From positions 1 to 39,172 of the forward strand of contig NZ_AQGQ01000017.1 in NCBI RefSeq assembly GCF_000388115.1: 39,172 nucleotides of DNA, read 5' to 3'. Source of the stretch: Aeromonas molluscorum 848 (GTDB lineage Bacteria > Pseudomonadota > Gammaproteobacteria > Enterobacterales > Aeromonadaceae). This document shows positions 10,264 to 18,634 of the stretch, one piece after another (position 1 is the first letter of the stretch; each line of letters starts with the position of its first letter). Made by a program: the position numbers and the translations under genes. The notes beneath the pieces are model-generated. The model saw only the letters and a list, made by a program, of their open reading frames with translations. It had not been told where the DNA came from and did no database searches.

Positions 10264-10530
10264 CCCCGAAATCAACGGAAGGCCAGATTCTGGCATTGTG
10301 GACCGCCCAAGGCAACGACCTGGGCCGCCGTGGGTTCTGGAACTGGAGTTTTGTCGTCAATGAGCGGCCAGACATGGGCATTCCCCATGCCAGACCCAGG
10401 GCCACGATCTGGGCGGTCATGTGTTCTGGCACTGGGGTTTGGTCGTCAATGAGCGGCCAGACATGGGCATTCCCCATGCCAGACCCAGGGCCACGACCTG
10501 GGCGGTCATGTGTTCTGGTACTGGGGTCCA
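10264..10530. repeat. 89-bp tandem repeat, two near-identical copies plus one diverged
   Basis: Copies at 10353-10441 and 10442-10530 begin GTCGTCAATGAGCGGCCAGA and differ at only about five bases, mostly at the far end. A clearly related but diverged unit occupies 10264-10352, nearest the yffB start. Each full copy contains the hairpin-capable CATGGGCATTCCCCATG. This fills most of the gap between yffB (10238) and the LysR gene (10594). I see no convincing gene in the gap. Whether each copy carries regulatory sites is unknown. Confidence 0.85.
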
Positions 10531-10593
10531 ATGAAAGGCCAGGGATTAGGGAGGGGGATGGCGGGTGGTGCCACACATTCAAGGCCCGGGCCT

Positions 10594-11514
10594 CTAGATA
10601 TCGCCCAGTTGAGCGGCCCAACGCAGCAGTACCCCTTCGAACCAGTTGAGCAGGGCGTGGTTATCATCCCGTCGATGGCGGATCATGCTGATCTCGAAGC
10701 GCGGCAGCGGGAAGCTGAGCTCGCATTCGGCCAGATCGAGCAGTGTCATCATGGGTTGCAGTATGCGGGCGGGCGCGGTCAGCAGCAGCGGGCTCTGGGC
10801 CAGGATGAAGGGGGCGGACAGAAAACTCTGTACCACCAGCGGGATCTCGCGCTGCAACCCGTGGGCCGCCAGCAGTTCATCGACGATACCGTGTGGCTCG
10901 CCTCTGGGACAGACCAGCAGATGCTTGCCCCTGGCGAAGTCGGCGATGCTGATTTGTTGACCCAGCAGAGGATGGTGGCGGTGGGCGCAGCTTTGCAGGC
11001 GATCCTCGAACAGGGGCTGGCGCCGAAAACGACCAGGGAGGTCATCCTGTTTGCTGATCACCAGGTCGACTGCGCCCTGGTCGAGTTGATGCTCGAACGC
11101 CAGGGTCAGGGGGATCATCTGTACTCGCAAGCGAGGGGCGAGCCGTTGCAGTTCGGTGATCAGGCTGGGCAGGATCACGTATTCGACATAGGTGTGGGCC
11201 CCGATGCGCAGAACTCCCTCGAAACAGCTGGGATCCAGACCCGGTGACGGGCTCAGAGTCTGTTCTATGCCGGCGAGGATCTCGCGCAGGGGCAGCAACA
11301 GTGCCTCGGCCCGCTCGGTGGCTTCCATGCCTTGGGGCGTGCGGATCAGCAAGGGGTCGTCATAGAGCAGCCGCAGGCGAGACAGGGCCCGGCTGACGGC
11401 GGGCTGGCTCATGGCGAGCCGCTCGGCTGCCTTGGTAGTGTTGCGTTCCTCGAGCAGGGCCTTGAGCACCACCAGCAGGTTGAGGTCTATGCCTCGTAAA
11501 TTCACTCTATGCAT
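10594..11514 (-). CDS. LysR-family transcriptional regulator
   Basis: A 306-residue LysR regulator. The N-terminal winged HTH (LRGIDLNLLVVLKALLEERN, then KAAERLAMSQPAVSRALSRL) is of the NodD/LeuO/NahR style, followed by an effector-binding domain from about residue 95 (GVLRIGAHTYVEYVILP). Length is normal. It starts at ATG 11514, the only one at the right distance from the HTH. A perfect inverted repeat 18-32 bp upstream is a candidate autoregulatory operator. No divergent metabolic gene is present; the next thing on the plus strand is a candidate small RNA, so its target cannot be read from context. Confidence 0.93.
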   Translation of the reverse strand: MHRVNLRGIDLNLLVVLKALLEERNTTKAAERLAMSQPAVSRALSRLRLLYDDPLLIRTPQGMEATERAEALLLPLREILAGIEQTLSPSPGLDPSCFEGVLRIGAHTYVEYVILPSLITELQRLAPRLRVQMIPLTLAFEHQLDQGAVDLVISKQDDLPGRFRRQPLFEDRLQSCAHRHHPLLGQQISIADFARGKHLLVCPRGEPHGIVDELLAAHGLQREIPLVVQSFLSAPFILAQSPLLLTAPARILQPMMTLLDLAECELSFPLPRFEISMIRHRRDDNHALLNWFEGVLLRWAAQLGDI

Positions 11515-11531
11515 AATGGGATACTAATAAA

Positions 11532-11546
11532 TCATTTCCTAAATGA
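11532..11546. promoter_or_regulatory. Inverted repeat upstream of LysR gene
   Basis: TCATTTCCTAAATGA is a perfect 6-bp inverted repeat with a three-base centre in an AT-rich patch 18-32 bp before the LysR start. It resembles a LysR-type box and could serve autoregulation. Binding is inferred. Confidence 0.45.
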
Positions 11547-11629
11547 GAGCAGTCACTCTAGTCTCCTGCCGTCGACGCTCGGCGCGCCAGTCAGTTGTCT
11601 GTGACCGCTGATGAGCGGCTGCCGAACAG

Positions 11630-11657
11630 TTGCCCCTTTTTGCGTGGTGCCTAGGGT
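11630..11657 (+). promoter_or_regulatory. Candidate sigma-70 promoter of putative sRNA
   Basis: TTGCCC at 11630-11635 and TAGGGT at 11652-11657 are separated by 16 bp. The -10 is weak. Its value lies in its position about 60 bp before a hairpin and strong terminator on the same strand. Confidence 0.3.
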
Positions 11658-11663
11658 GGCGAT

Positions 11664-11742
11664 GCGACAAACCTGAACTCTTTTCCTCTGCCAGGCAGAG
11701 TGTTGCTTGCTTGTATGCCCGCCATCATGGCGGGCTTTTTTT
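11664..11742 (+). ncRNA. Candidate small RNA
   Basis: The roughly 80-nt stretch downstream of the possible promoter contains a perfect short hairpin (CTCTGCCAGGCAGAG), a single-stranded TTGCTTGCTTGTAT linker and a classic Hfq-type intrinsic terminator. No ORF on this strand feeds the terminator, and the neighbouring genes lie on the other strand with their own terminator at 11771. This organisation is typical of trans-acting sRNAs. I do not recognise a known family. The 308-bp gap 11515-11822 holds this, the LysR inverted repeat and two terminators. Confidence 0.4.
11717..11742 (+). terminator. Intrinsic terminator, plus strand
   Basis: GCCCGCCATcATGGCGGGC followed by seven T. There is no plus-strand protein gene in front of it. 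Confidence 0.85.
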
Positions 11743-11770
11743 ATGGGGTTCCGGGCCATCCGAGCCAGAC

Positions 11771-11795
11771 AAATAAAACGCGCCTCGGGGCGCGT
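11771..11795 (-). terminator. Terminator of hypothetical gene 11823-12137
   Basis: The minus-strand stem ACGCGCC/GGCGCGT with loop CCGA is followed by TTTTATTT, just downstream of the small hypothetical gene. Confidence 0.8.
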
Positions 11796-11822
11796 CTTGG
11801 GCAAACAGGGGGAGGCTTATCC

Positions 11823-12137
11823 TCAGGGGGAAACGGGCCACTGGTAGTCAAATACCCGGGCCCGCTCCCAGGGGGCTTCCGGCAGACCTGAGGTGAGGCC
11901 TGTGTACTTACCGATATCGTCCACCACTATGGCAGAGAGCACGGGCAGCTGATGTTCGGTGCAGTACATGCGGATGCGCTGCAGCAAGGTGCGCAGCTCG
12001 TCCTGGCAGGTCTCCAGCCCGGCCATCTTGGCCAGTTTGGAGTAACGGATGGTTGAGCGTTCCTTTGCCGACTCGACGAGAATATTCCACAGCTTGTAGT
12101 CGCAGGTTGTCATGCTTGCGGTGGCCTGGTTTGTCAT
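11823..12137 (-). CDS. Hypothetical protein, 104 aa
   Basis: Not recognised. The protein is soluble with no signal peptide. The N-terminal half (LWNILVESAKERSTIRYSKLAKMAGL, given here in pieces: LWNILVESAK, STIRYSKLAK) looks like a small winged-helix or helical domain. The C-terminal half includes LPVLSAIVVDDIGKYTGL and ends PWERARVFDYQWP, a pattern I associate with small domains found near nucleic-acid enzymes, without a firm family. The ATG at 12137 has a good GGAGAG site. It stands alone with its own terminator. Expression looks likely; function unknown. Confidence 0.75.
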   Translation of the reverse strand: MTNQATASMTTCDYKLWNILVESAKERSTIRYSKLAKMAGLETCQDELRTLLQRIRMYCTEHQLPVLSAIVVDDIGKYTGLTSGLPEAPWERARVFDYQWPVSP

Positions 12138-12387
12138 AGCTCTCTCCGGTGCGAAGTGGTCGCAGGGTGTCGATGCCGATAGTGGCAGCTTGAGCGCGCC
12201 GGATCTTGATCCAGCGCAAAAAGCGGGTTATTAGCCCCGCCCTGGCAGTTGGAGGAATTCTAAAGCTTTGTCTTTAGATTAAAAGACTGAATTTTACATT
12301 TTTTGTAGAGTTTATGATTACCGAGACACCCTGGTGTGCCGTTTTTTGATAGGGATCAATAGGCGGAAGCGAATGAACCTCTAGATT

Positions 12388-12562
12388 GCACTACGTGATA
12401 GACCAATCGACAACGTTACCCTGCCGGCCCTGGACATCCAAGACCACGAGTCGATCAAGTCTTACCTTGGACAGCACTGCCGCTGATTTGAACCTCAGCG
12501 CCGGGCTCGCTGCCCAGGAAACCCTGAATGAATGGGGCCTGACCCCGCGTAGGAGAAGCTAA
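12388..12562 (+). pseudogene. Possible decayed gene tail upstream of M20 peptidase
   Basis: Two short protein-like stretches in different frames lie in the 424-bp gap before the M20 gene. 12388-12486 gives DRPIDNVTLPALDIQDHESI and onward to a stop; 12485-12562 gives DLNLSAGLAAQETLNEWGL and ends in TAA that overlaps the M20 ATG (TAATG). An in-frame TAG at 12382 closes the first one upstream. This looks like the shifted 3' end of a gene once translationally coupled to the peptidase. I cannot name the family. The rest of the gap (12138-12387) is AT-rich near 12250-12360 with nothing else I can support. Confidence 0.3.
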
Positions 12563-13698
12563 TGTCGTTCTCTCTGGATGAATATCTGGCCGAACTGGCC
12601 CCCTTCATCAACCTCGATTGTGGCACCCGCACCCCGTCCGGGGTCGCCAGGGTTGCCGATCTCATGACCGAGAAGTATCACGGTCTTGGCTGGCAGGTGC
12701 AGCGCCATCAATTCGCCGCCGAGTGCGGTCCCTGTCTCGAGATAACCAATGCCCCGGGGGCTAGCCACTATGACGTGATGCTGGTGGGTCACATGGACAC
12801 CGTCTTCCCCGAGGGCACCGCCGCCAAGCGGCCATTGCGCATCGAGGGGGATCTGGGATTTGGCCCCGGTGTGTCTGATATGAAAAGCGGTCTGCTGTCT
12901 ACCTTTCATGCCCTCAAGGGGTTGTCGCCCGAATTGCTGGCCCGGCTTAGGATCCTGGTGTGCTGCAACTGCGACGAGGAGCTAGGGTCGCCCTGGTCAA
13001 AGGAGTGGCTGGTTGAAAAGGCGCGGCAATCTAGTTGCGTACTGGTGGCCGAGGCCGCTCGTCCCGATGGCTCGCTCATCAGCGCCCGCAAGGGGAACGC
13101 CAAGTACCGCCTGCGTTTTCATGGCCGCGCCTCCCATGCCGGTTCGGCCCTGGCGGAAGGGGTGTCAGCCATCACCGAGTTCGCCCGTTGGGCATTGGCC
13201 ATCAATGAGCTGGTCAACTTCGAGACGGGAACGACCCTCAATGTCGGTACGGTGCAGGGCGGCACGGGCGTCAATGTGGTACCGGACTTTGTCGAGGCCA
13301 TGGTTGATCTGCGTTTCTGGAGCAATGAAGAAGCTGAACTCATCGATCATCGCTTCGACTTCATGGCCAATAACCCCTTCCTGGCCGGATGTCGAGTCGA
13401 GGTGGACAGGCTCGCCTTCAAACCGGCCATGCGGCCGAGTGAAGATACCAGGGCCTTGATGGCTCTGGTGGAGCGGGCGGGGGTCGCCGAGCGGATGACA
13501 GTCAACTGGGTGGAGGCAGGCGGTGGTTCTGATGCCAACTTTACAGCGGCAGCCGGGGTGCCCTCCCTGGATGGCTTTGGCCCCATGGGGGGCGGTTTTC
13601 ACTCCGAGGCGGAGTTTTTGCAACTGGGCAGCATAGGCCCGCGCATTCGTTTGCTGCGCCAGGTATTGAGGGCGCTGGCCGAGAGCCGGCAAGCCTAG
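12562..13698 (+). CDS. M20 family metallopeptidase (carboxypeptidase G2-like)
   Basis: A 378-residue di-zinc peptidase of the ArgE/DapE/CPG2 group. Motifs: LVGHMDTVFPEG (His) near 75, GPGVSDMKSGLLS (bridging Asp) near 106, CNCDEELGSPWS (Glu pair) near 139, dimerisation-domain motif GRASHAGSALAEG near 190, and GGGFHSEAEFL (last His) near 348. The VFPEGTAAKRP stretch and the layout favour the glutamate carboxypeptidase (CPG2) branch over DapE. Cytoplasmic, no signal peptide. AGGAGA precedes the ATG. Substrate is probably an N-acyl or peptide-linked amino acid; this is inference. It ends at a strong terminator. Confidence 0.88.
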   Translation: MSFSLDEYLAELAPFINLDCGTRTPSGVARVADLMTEKYHGLGWQVQRHQFAAECGPCLEITNAPGASHYDVMLVGHMDTVFPEGTAAKRPLRIEGDLGFGPGVSDMKSGLLSTFHALKGLSPELLARLRILVCCNCDEELGSPWSKEWLVEKARQSSCVLVAEAARPDGSLISARKGNAKYRLRFHGRASHAGSALAEGVSAITEFARWALAINELVNFETGTTLNVGTVQGGTGVNVVPDFVEAMVDLRFWSNEEAELIDHRFDFMANNPFLAGCRVEVDRLAFKPAMRPSEDTRALMALVERAGVAERMTVNWVEAGGGSDANFTAAAGVPSLDGFGPMGGGFHSEAEFLQLGSIGPRIRLLRQVLRALAESRQA

Positions 13699-13739
13699 CC
13701 AGGGGATAAAGCGAGCGTGCCGACGAGTGCACGGTTCAA

Positions 13740-13771
13740 CAATAACGGGAGGCCAAGGCCTCCCGTTATTG
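13740..13771. terminator. Bidirectional terminator
   Basis: A perfect 15-bp inverted repeat (CAATAACGGGAGGCC and its complement) with a two-base loop lies between the convergent M20 and dcuB genes. Confidence 0.85.
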
Positions 13772-13788
13772 TGCGTGGTGCGCCCGGC

Positions 13789-15132
13789 TTAGAGCAGTAT
13801 GCTGGTCAGCACATAGCCCAGGGTGCAGGAGGTGGCGACACCGATCAGCCCCGGAATGATGAAACTGTGGTTGATGATGAACTTGCCGATGCGAGTGGTG
13901 CCGGAGCGGTCAAAACCGATGCAGGCCAGATCGCTCGGGTAGGTTGGCAGCACGAAGTAGCCGTAGCTCGCGGGCAGGAAGGCGATCAGCAGCTTGGGCT
14001 CGACACCCAGGGCCAGTCCCATGGGGGCGATGGCGGTGAGGGCGGCGGCCTGGCTGTTGACCAGCTTGGAGATGAGGAACAGCACCAGGGCATAGGTCCA
14101 GGGCTGGGCCTGTACCACGTGGGCCAGCGACTCCTTGAGCAGCGGCATGTGGGCCTGGAAGAAGGTCTCGCTCATCCAGGCGACCCCGAACACCGAGAAG
14201 ATGGCGACCATGCCCGCCTTGAATACCGCACCGTTGGAGATATCACCCGGCTTGACTTTGCAGCGCATCAGGATGATGGCACCGGCGATCAGCATCATCA
14301 TCTGGATCACCAGGTTCATGGAGAGGGGGCCTGTCTTGTCCTTGATGGTGAATACCGGGCGCAGCCCTTCGTTGGCACCGAGCAACACCACGGCGGCGAT
14401 GGCGGCGAAGAAGATCCAGGTCGACCAGTAGGCCTCTTTCGGGAACTTGGTATTGAGCAGGGTTTCACCGCCGCCATAGATGAAGCTGCGCTGCTCCGGA
14501 TCCTTGATCCTGGCCTGGAACTCTTCATCCTTGTCCAGATCCTTGCCGCGGCGCAGGCTCCACAGGGCCGCCATCATGACCCCGCTCAATGAAGAGGGAA
14601 TGGCGATCATCAGGATATCCAGCAGGCCGTAAGCCTCACCGATACCGTGCCCGGCCGCCAGGATGGAGACCATGGAGACCACGGCGACCGAGACTGGCGA
14701 GGCACAGATCGCCATCTGGGAGGCGACGGAGGCCACGGCCATCGGCCGCTCGGGGCGGATGTTCTTTTGCAGCGCGATGTCGGCGATGATGGGGAACATG
14801 GTGTAGACCACGTGGCCGGTGCCGCACAGAAAGGTGAGGGTCCAGGTGGTGAGTGGGGCCAGTATGGTGATGTACTGGGGGTGACGGCGCAGCAGCCGTT
14901 CGGCTATCTGCATCATCAGGTTGAGGCCGCCGGCGGTCTGCAGGGTGGCGGCGCAGCCGATCACCGCGAGTATGGTCAGCATGACCTGGACTGGCGGTTC
15001 GCCCGGCGCCAGACCGAACACGAAGGTCAGCAGGAACAGGCCTATGCCACTGATCAGACCCAGTCCCATGCCCCCAAATCGGGTACCCAGCAGCAAGCAG
15101 CCGAGTACCACCATAAACTCCATCAAGATCAT
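13789..15132 (-). CDS. dcuB: Anaerobic C4-dicarboxylate transporter DcuB
   Basis: A 447-residue inner-membrane antiporter exchanging fumarate, malate or aspartate for succinate during anaerobic fumarate respiration. It follows E. coli DcuB closely and not DcuA: AGGLNLMMQIAERLLRRHPQ, LCGTGHVVYTMFPIIAD, NIRPERPMAVASVASQM, the cytoplasmic RGKDLDKDEEFQ, SKLVNSQAAALTAIAPM, and FDRSGTTRIGKFIINHSFI. About 10-12 membrane segments. GAGGAA precedes ATG 15132. An FNR-half-site-like element lies about 130 bp upstream. The gene is monocistronic between a terminator and a 540-bp gap. Confidence 0.95.
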   Translation of the reverse strand: MILMEFMVVLGCLLLGTRFGGMGLGLISGIGLFLLTFVFGLAPGEPPVQVMLTILAVIGCAATLQTAGGLNLMMQIAERLLRRHPQYITILAPLTTWTLTFLCGTGHVVYTMFPIIADIALQKNIRPERPMAVASVASQMAICASPVSVAVVSMVSILAAGHGIGEAYGLLDILMIAIPSSLSGVMMAALWSLRRGKDLDKDEEFQARIKDPEQRSFIYGGGETLLNTKFPKEAYWSTWIFFAAIAAVVLLGANEGLRPVFTIKDKTGPLSMNLVIQMMMLIAGAIILMRCKVKPGDISNGAVFKAGMVAIFSVFGVAWMSETFFQAHMPLLKESLAHVVQAQPWTYALVLFLISKLVNSQAAALTAIAPMGLALGVEPKLLIAFLPASYGYFVLPTYPSDLACIGFDRSGTTRIGKFIINHSFIIPGLIGVATSCTLGYVLTSILL

Positions 15133-15257
15133 TCCATTTCCTCGCGTGATGTCGAGTCATTCCCCTGTGTGCGTCAGTGGTCATGACTCCGGATTATTGC
15201 TGTTATTTAGCCCTTAAGGGTTAGTTGTCATTGTGCCCGCCCATGGGGGGCAAAAAG

Positions 15258-15271
15258 TTGCGTTACTTCAA
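15258..15271 (-). promoter_or_regulatory. FNR-like site upstream of dcuB (weak)
   Basis: Read toward dcuB the site is TTGAAGTAACGCAA, 7 of 10 matches to TTGAT-N4-ATCAA. It is suggested mainly because dcuB is FNR-activated in enteric relatives. Rated weak. Confidence 0.25.
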
Positions 15272-15404
15272 TAACTCATCGCTTTTTGATTTAACTGCAT
15301 AAAAATTACGGTTTTTCCCCTGTACAGGGGTCTGCGCATCGTGATTGGCAGGGGAGGCTGGGGGCATTCGAGAACCTCCTGTCAGGAGGCCGCTGGGTGT
15401 CGAT

Positions 15405-15562
15405 GAAGAGGTGTGGCAAAGTCTCGCGTCGGGCCGGCAGGTGTTCATTCCCGCGGGTATAGGCGGGACTGGCTCTTTTGCCCTTTAGCTTGCCAAGTAC
15501 CTGGGCGCCTCTGTCACGACCTTCACCAGCACGGCGAGTGTCGAGTGGGGTCGGTCACTGGG
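15405..15562 (+). pseudogene. Fragment of zinc/quinone oxidoreductase (MDR family)
   Basis: In one frame from 15411 the DNA reads VWQSLASGRQVFIPAGIGGT, then GSFAL, a TAG stop at 15486, then LAKYLGASVTTFTSTAS and VEWGRSLG. This is the Rossmann segment of quinone oxidoreductase/MDR proteins (usual pattern: vliHAGaGGVGsfAiQlAK..GA.V..t.S..n....slGA), with the conserved Gln replaced by a stop. No start codon, N-terminal domain or C-terminal half is present. It is a dead remnant of about 50 codons in the 541-bp dcuB-asnS gap. The rest of that gap shows a CCTCCT/AGGAGG palindrome at about 15376 and a terminator. Confidence 0.7.
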
Positions 15563-15618
15563 GCCGCTGTGGTGGTCGTTAGCCTTGAGTGGGAGGCGCT
15601 GGGCGGCTGCGGGGAATA

Positions 15619-15646
15619 AAAAAGCCGACCCTGGGGTCGGCTTTTT
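15619..15646 (-). terminator. Terminator of asnS
   Basis: AAAAAGCCGACCC/GGGTCGGCTTTTT hairpin just past the asnS stop. Confidence 0.9.
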
Positions 15647-15673
15647 GCGCAATGGCTCGCCTGGTGCTGAAGA

Positions 15674-17074
<1,401 letters not shown>

Positions 17075-17242
17075 CGAAATATTGTCTCCAGCTTGTTCTT
17101 GCAGCGCTATGGGTCCGCCCGGGCACTGCTTGGCCCATGATGGCAGACTGAGCCGACAATCTTACCCGCGCAGGTTTGATAAACAAGCAAAAATGTCGGA
17201 CTCTGAAGGGATTGAGAGCCAATCGGGCAGAAGGAGCAGAGT

Positions 17243-17587
17243 GTGGAGGAACGACGGCGGGGACAGGGCAGGCTGATCGTGTTGCTGCACTGGCTGGCCA
17301 TCGTCTGCTGGGGCTGTGTCATGGCGCTGCTCACCCTGTATCACTATGCCCGTCCCGAGATTGCCTATGGTTTCCTGCGTTATGGCGGCATCACCGTCAG
17401 GGAGCACTGGGATCCGGCCTTGACCCCCTTGCTGGAATACAGCCTCTGGGGCTGCGTCGCCTTCACCTTGCTGGTGCTGACGCTGCAATACCGGCGCAGC
17501 CGTCGCGAGCAAGATGGTTACTCGCTCTCCCTCATCGTCCTGCTGCTCATCCTTATCATCAGCTTGCTGCTGTTCTACTTCGGCTGA
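17243..17587 (+). CDS. Hypothetical inner-membrane protein, 114 aa
   Basis: Starts at a GTG (17243) with an AAGGAG site seven bases upstream; no ATG fits. Three hydrophobic segments are predicted: about 11-33 (LIVLLHWLAIVCWGCVMALL), 62-81 (LEYSLWGCVAFTLLVLTLQY) and 93-113 (LSLIVLLLILIISLLLFYF), with a basic loop RRSRREQDG between the last two. No family recognised. It is divergent from asnS and convergent with, and overlapping by 13 bp, the haem-sensor gene, which hints at a related locus without proving it. Confidence 0.75.
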   Translation: MEERRRGQGRLIVLLHWLAIVCWGCVMALLTLYHYARPEIAYGFLRYGGITVREHWDPALTPLLEYSLWGCVAFTLLVLTLQYRRSRREQDGYSLSLIVLLLILIISLLLFYFG

Positions 17588-18468
17588 CCCGGGTCTGGAT
17601 GCCTGATATCGGACTGAGTGCCCTCTGCGCTACCCGAGTGTGGGCGAGGGGGCTGGGTGTCATGGACGGCAGTGGCGTGGCTTGCCGCGCAGGGACGCTT
17701 GCCGAGCTGGCGTTCGACCCCATCCAGCATCTGGTTATAGGCCAATATGACGCGGCCTATCTCGTCCCCCTCATCCCCGTCCAGTCGATGACCAAAGTCA
17801 TGGCGATCTGTTGCTTCTTCGATGGCGCGGGTGAGCCGATTGAGGGGGCTCACTATCCAGGTGCGAATCACCCAAAGGGTGAGCAACAACCCGAGACCGA
17901 AGATCAGGGTCAGGCTCAGGGCCGAGGTGAGGATGTTCTGTTCAACCCGGGTAAAGAGGGTATCGAGGGAGTAGTCGAAGCGCACCGCGCCCAGCACGGT
18001 ATTTTCCGCCACCTGATGGCAGCTGGTGCAGTCGGTGCCGCGAAAATCACGCTGGGCGAGCAGAGGGCGGGTTACCACCAGCCGGCTGTGCTGGCCGTCG
18101 TGTACCACTTCCATGCTGCTCTTGCCCGCCAATGCCAGAGTGTCGAACTCGTCCCTGGACCCCTCGCTGTCGAGACCTGCGCCAAATTGTTTGCTGACCG
18201 CAGCGCCGCGCAAGATGCGGGCATCTTCGACGTGGGCGTGGTTCAGGAACTTGTGACGCAGGGTTTCGCGCGCCGCCATTTTGTTGGTCAACATCAGCAT
18301 GTTGAGGCCGTCGAAGTAGGCCTCTATCTGCTCGCTGCTCTGCTCCTTGATCATGGTCAGAATAAGGTCGCGCTCGCGTACCGCCTGATAGGCGGCGGAG
18401 AAGACCAGCACCATGGAGAAGATAAACAGCAGGAAGAAGTTGAATTTGGCGGCAATGGAGAGGCGCAT
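17575..18468 (-). CDS. Haem-c-type periplasmic sensor with HAMP, no output domain
   Basis: A 297-residue membrane protein. TM1 near 9-28 (FNFFLLFIFSMVLVFSAAY), a periplasmic domain of about 150 residues holding one c-type haem motif CTSCH near 147, TM2 near 180-202, then HAMP (IVSPLNRLTRAIEEATDRHD, VILAYNQMLDGVERQL). The domain plan is that of haem-binding redox sensors of kinases, cyclases or chemoreceptors, but nothing catalytic follows. The last 45 residues are Pro/His/Ser-rich (KRPCAASHATAVHDTQPPRP) and do not look like a folded domain. The 3' end overlaps the convergent membrane gene. The gene may be truncated, or signal through a partner. The start has a weak ribosome site. Confidence 0.8.
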   Translation of the reverse strand: MRLSIAAKFNFFLLFIFSMVLVFSAAYQAVRERDLILTMIKEQSSEQIEAYFDGLNMLMLTNKMAARETLRHKFLNHAHVEDARILRGAAVSKQFGAGLDSEGSRDEFDTLALAGKSSMEVVHDGQHSRLVVTRPLLAQRDFRGTDCTSCHQVAENTVLGAVRFDYSLDTLFTRVEQNILTSALSLTLIFGLGLLLTLWVIRTWIVSPLNRLTRAIEEATDRHDFGHRLDGDEGDEIGRVILAYNQMLDGVERQLGKRPCAASHATAVHDTQPPRPHSGSAEGTQSDIRHPDPGQPK

Positions 18469-18634
18469 GAGAGCAGTACATCTGTTGGTAAAACCCGCCG
18501 CGCAGTCTACTCGTCTTGGCTGCTCGGGTCTGATGGCTTGCTCACACTCTTGTTAAAAAGCGCCTGTCCATTCCCGCATCTCTGTCTGGAGGTCATCTAT
18601 TGGCCGTGGCGCTAGATGATGGGAAAGGGCGGGC

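Noticed and set aside
10016-10621. A 201-codon minus-strand frame through the tandem repeat
   Set aside because: It overlaps yffB in another frame, and its repeated peptide simply reflects the DNA repeat. No ribosome site.
15370-15392. CCTCCT/AGGAGG palindrome near the dead oxidoreductase
   Set aside because: Short, no T-run and no adjacent gene end; could be chance.
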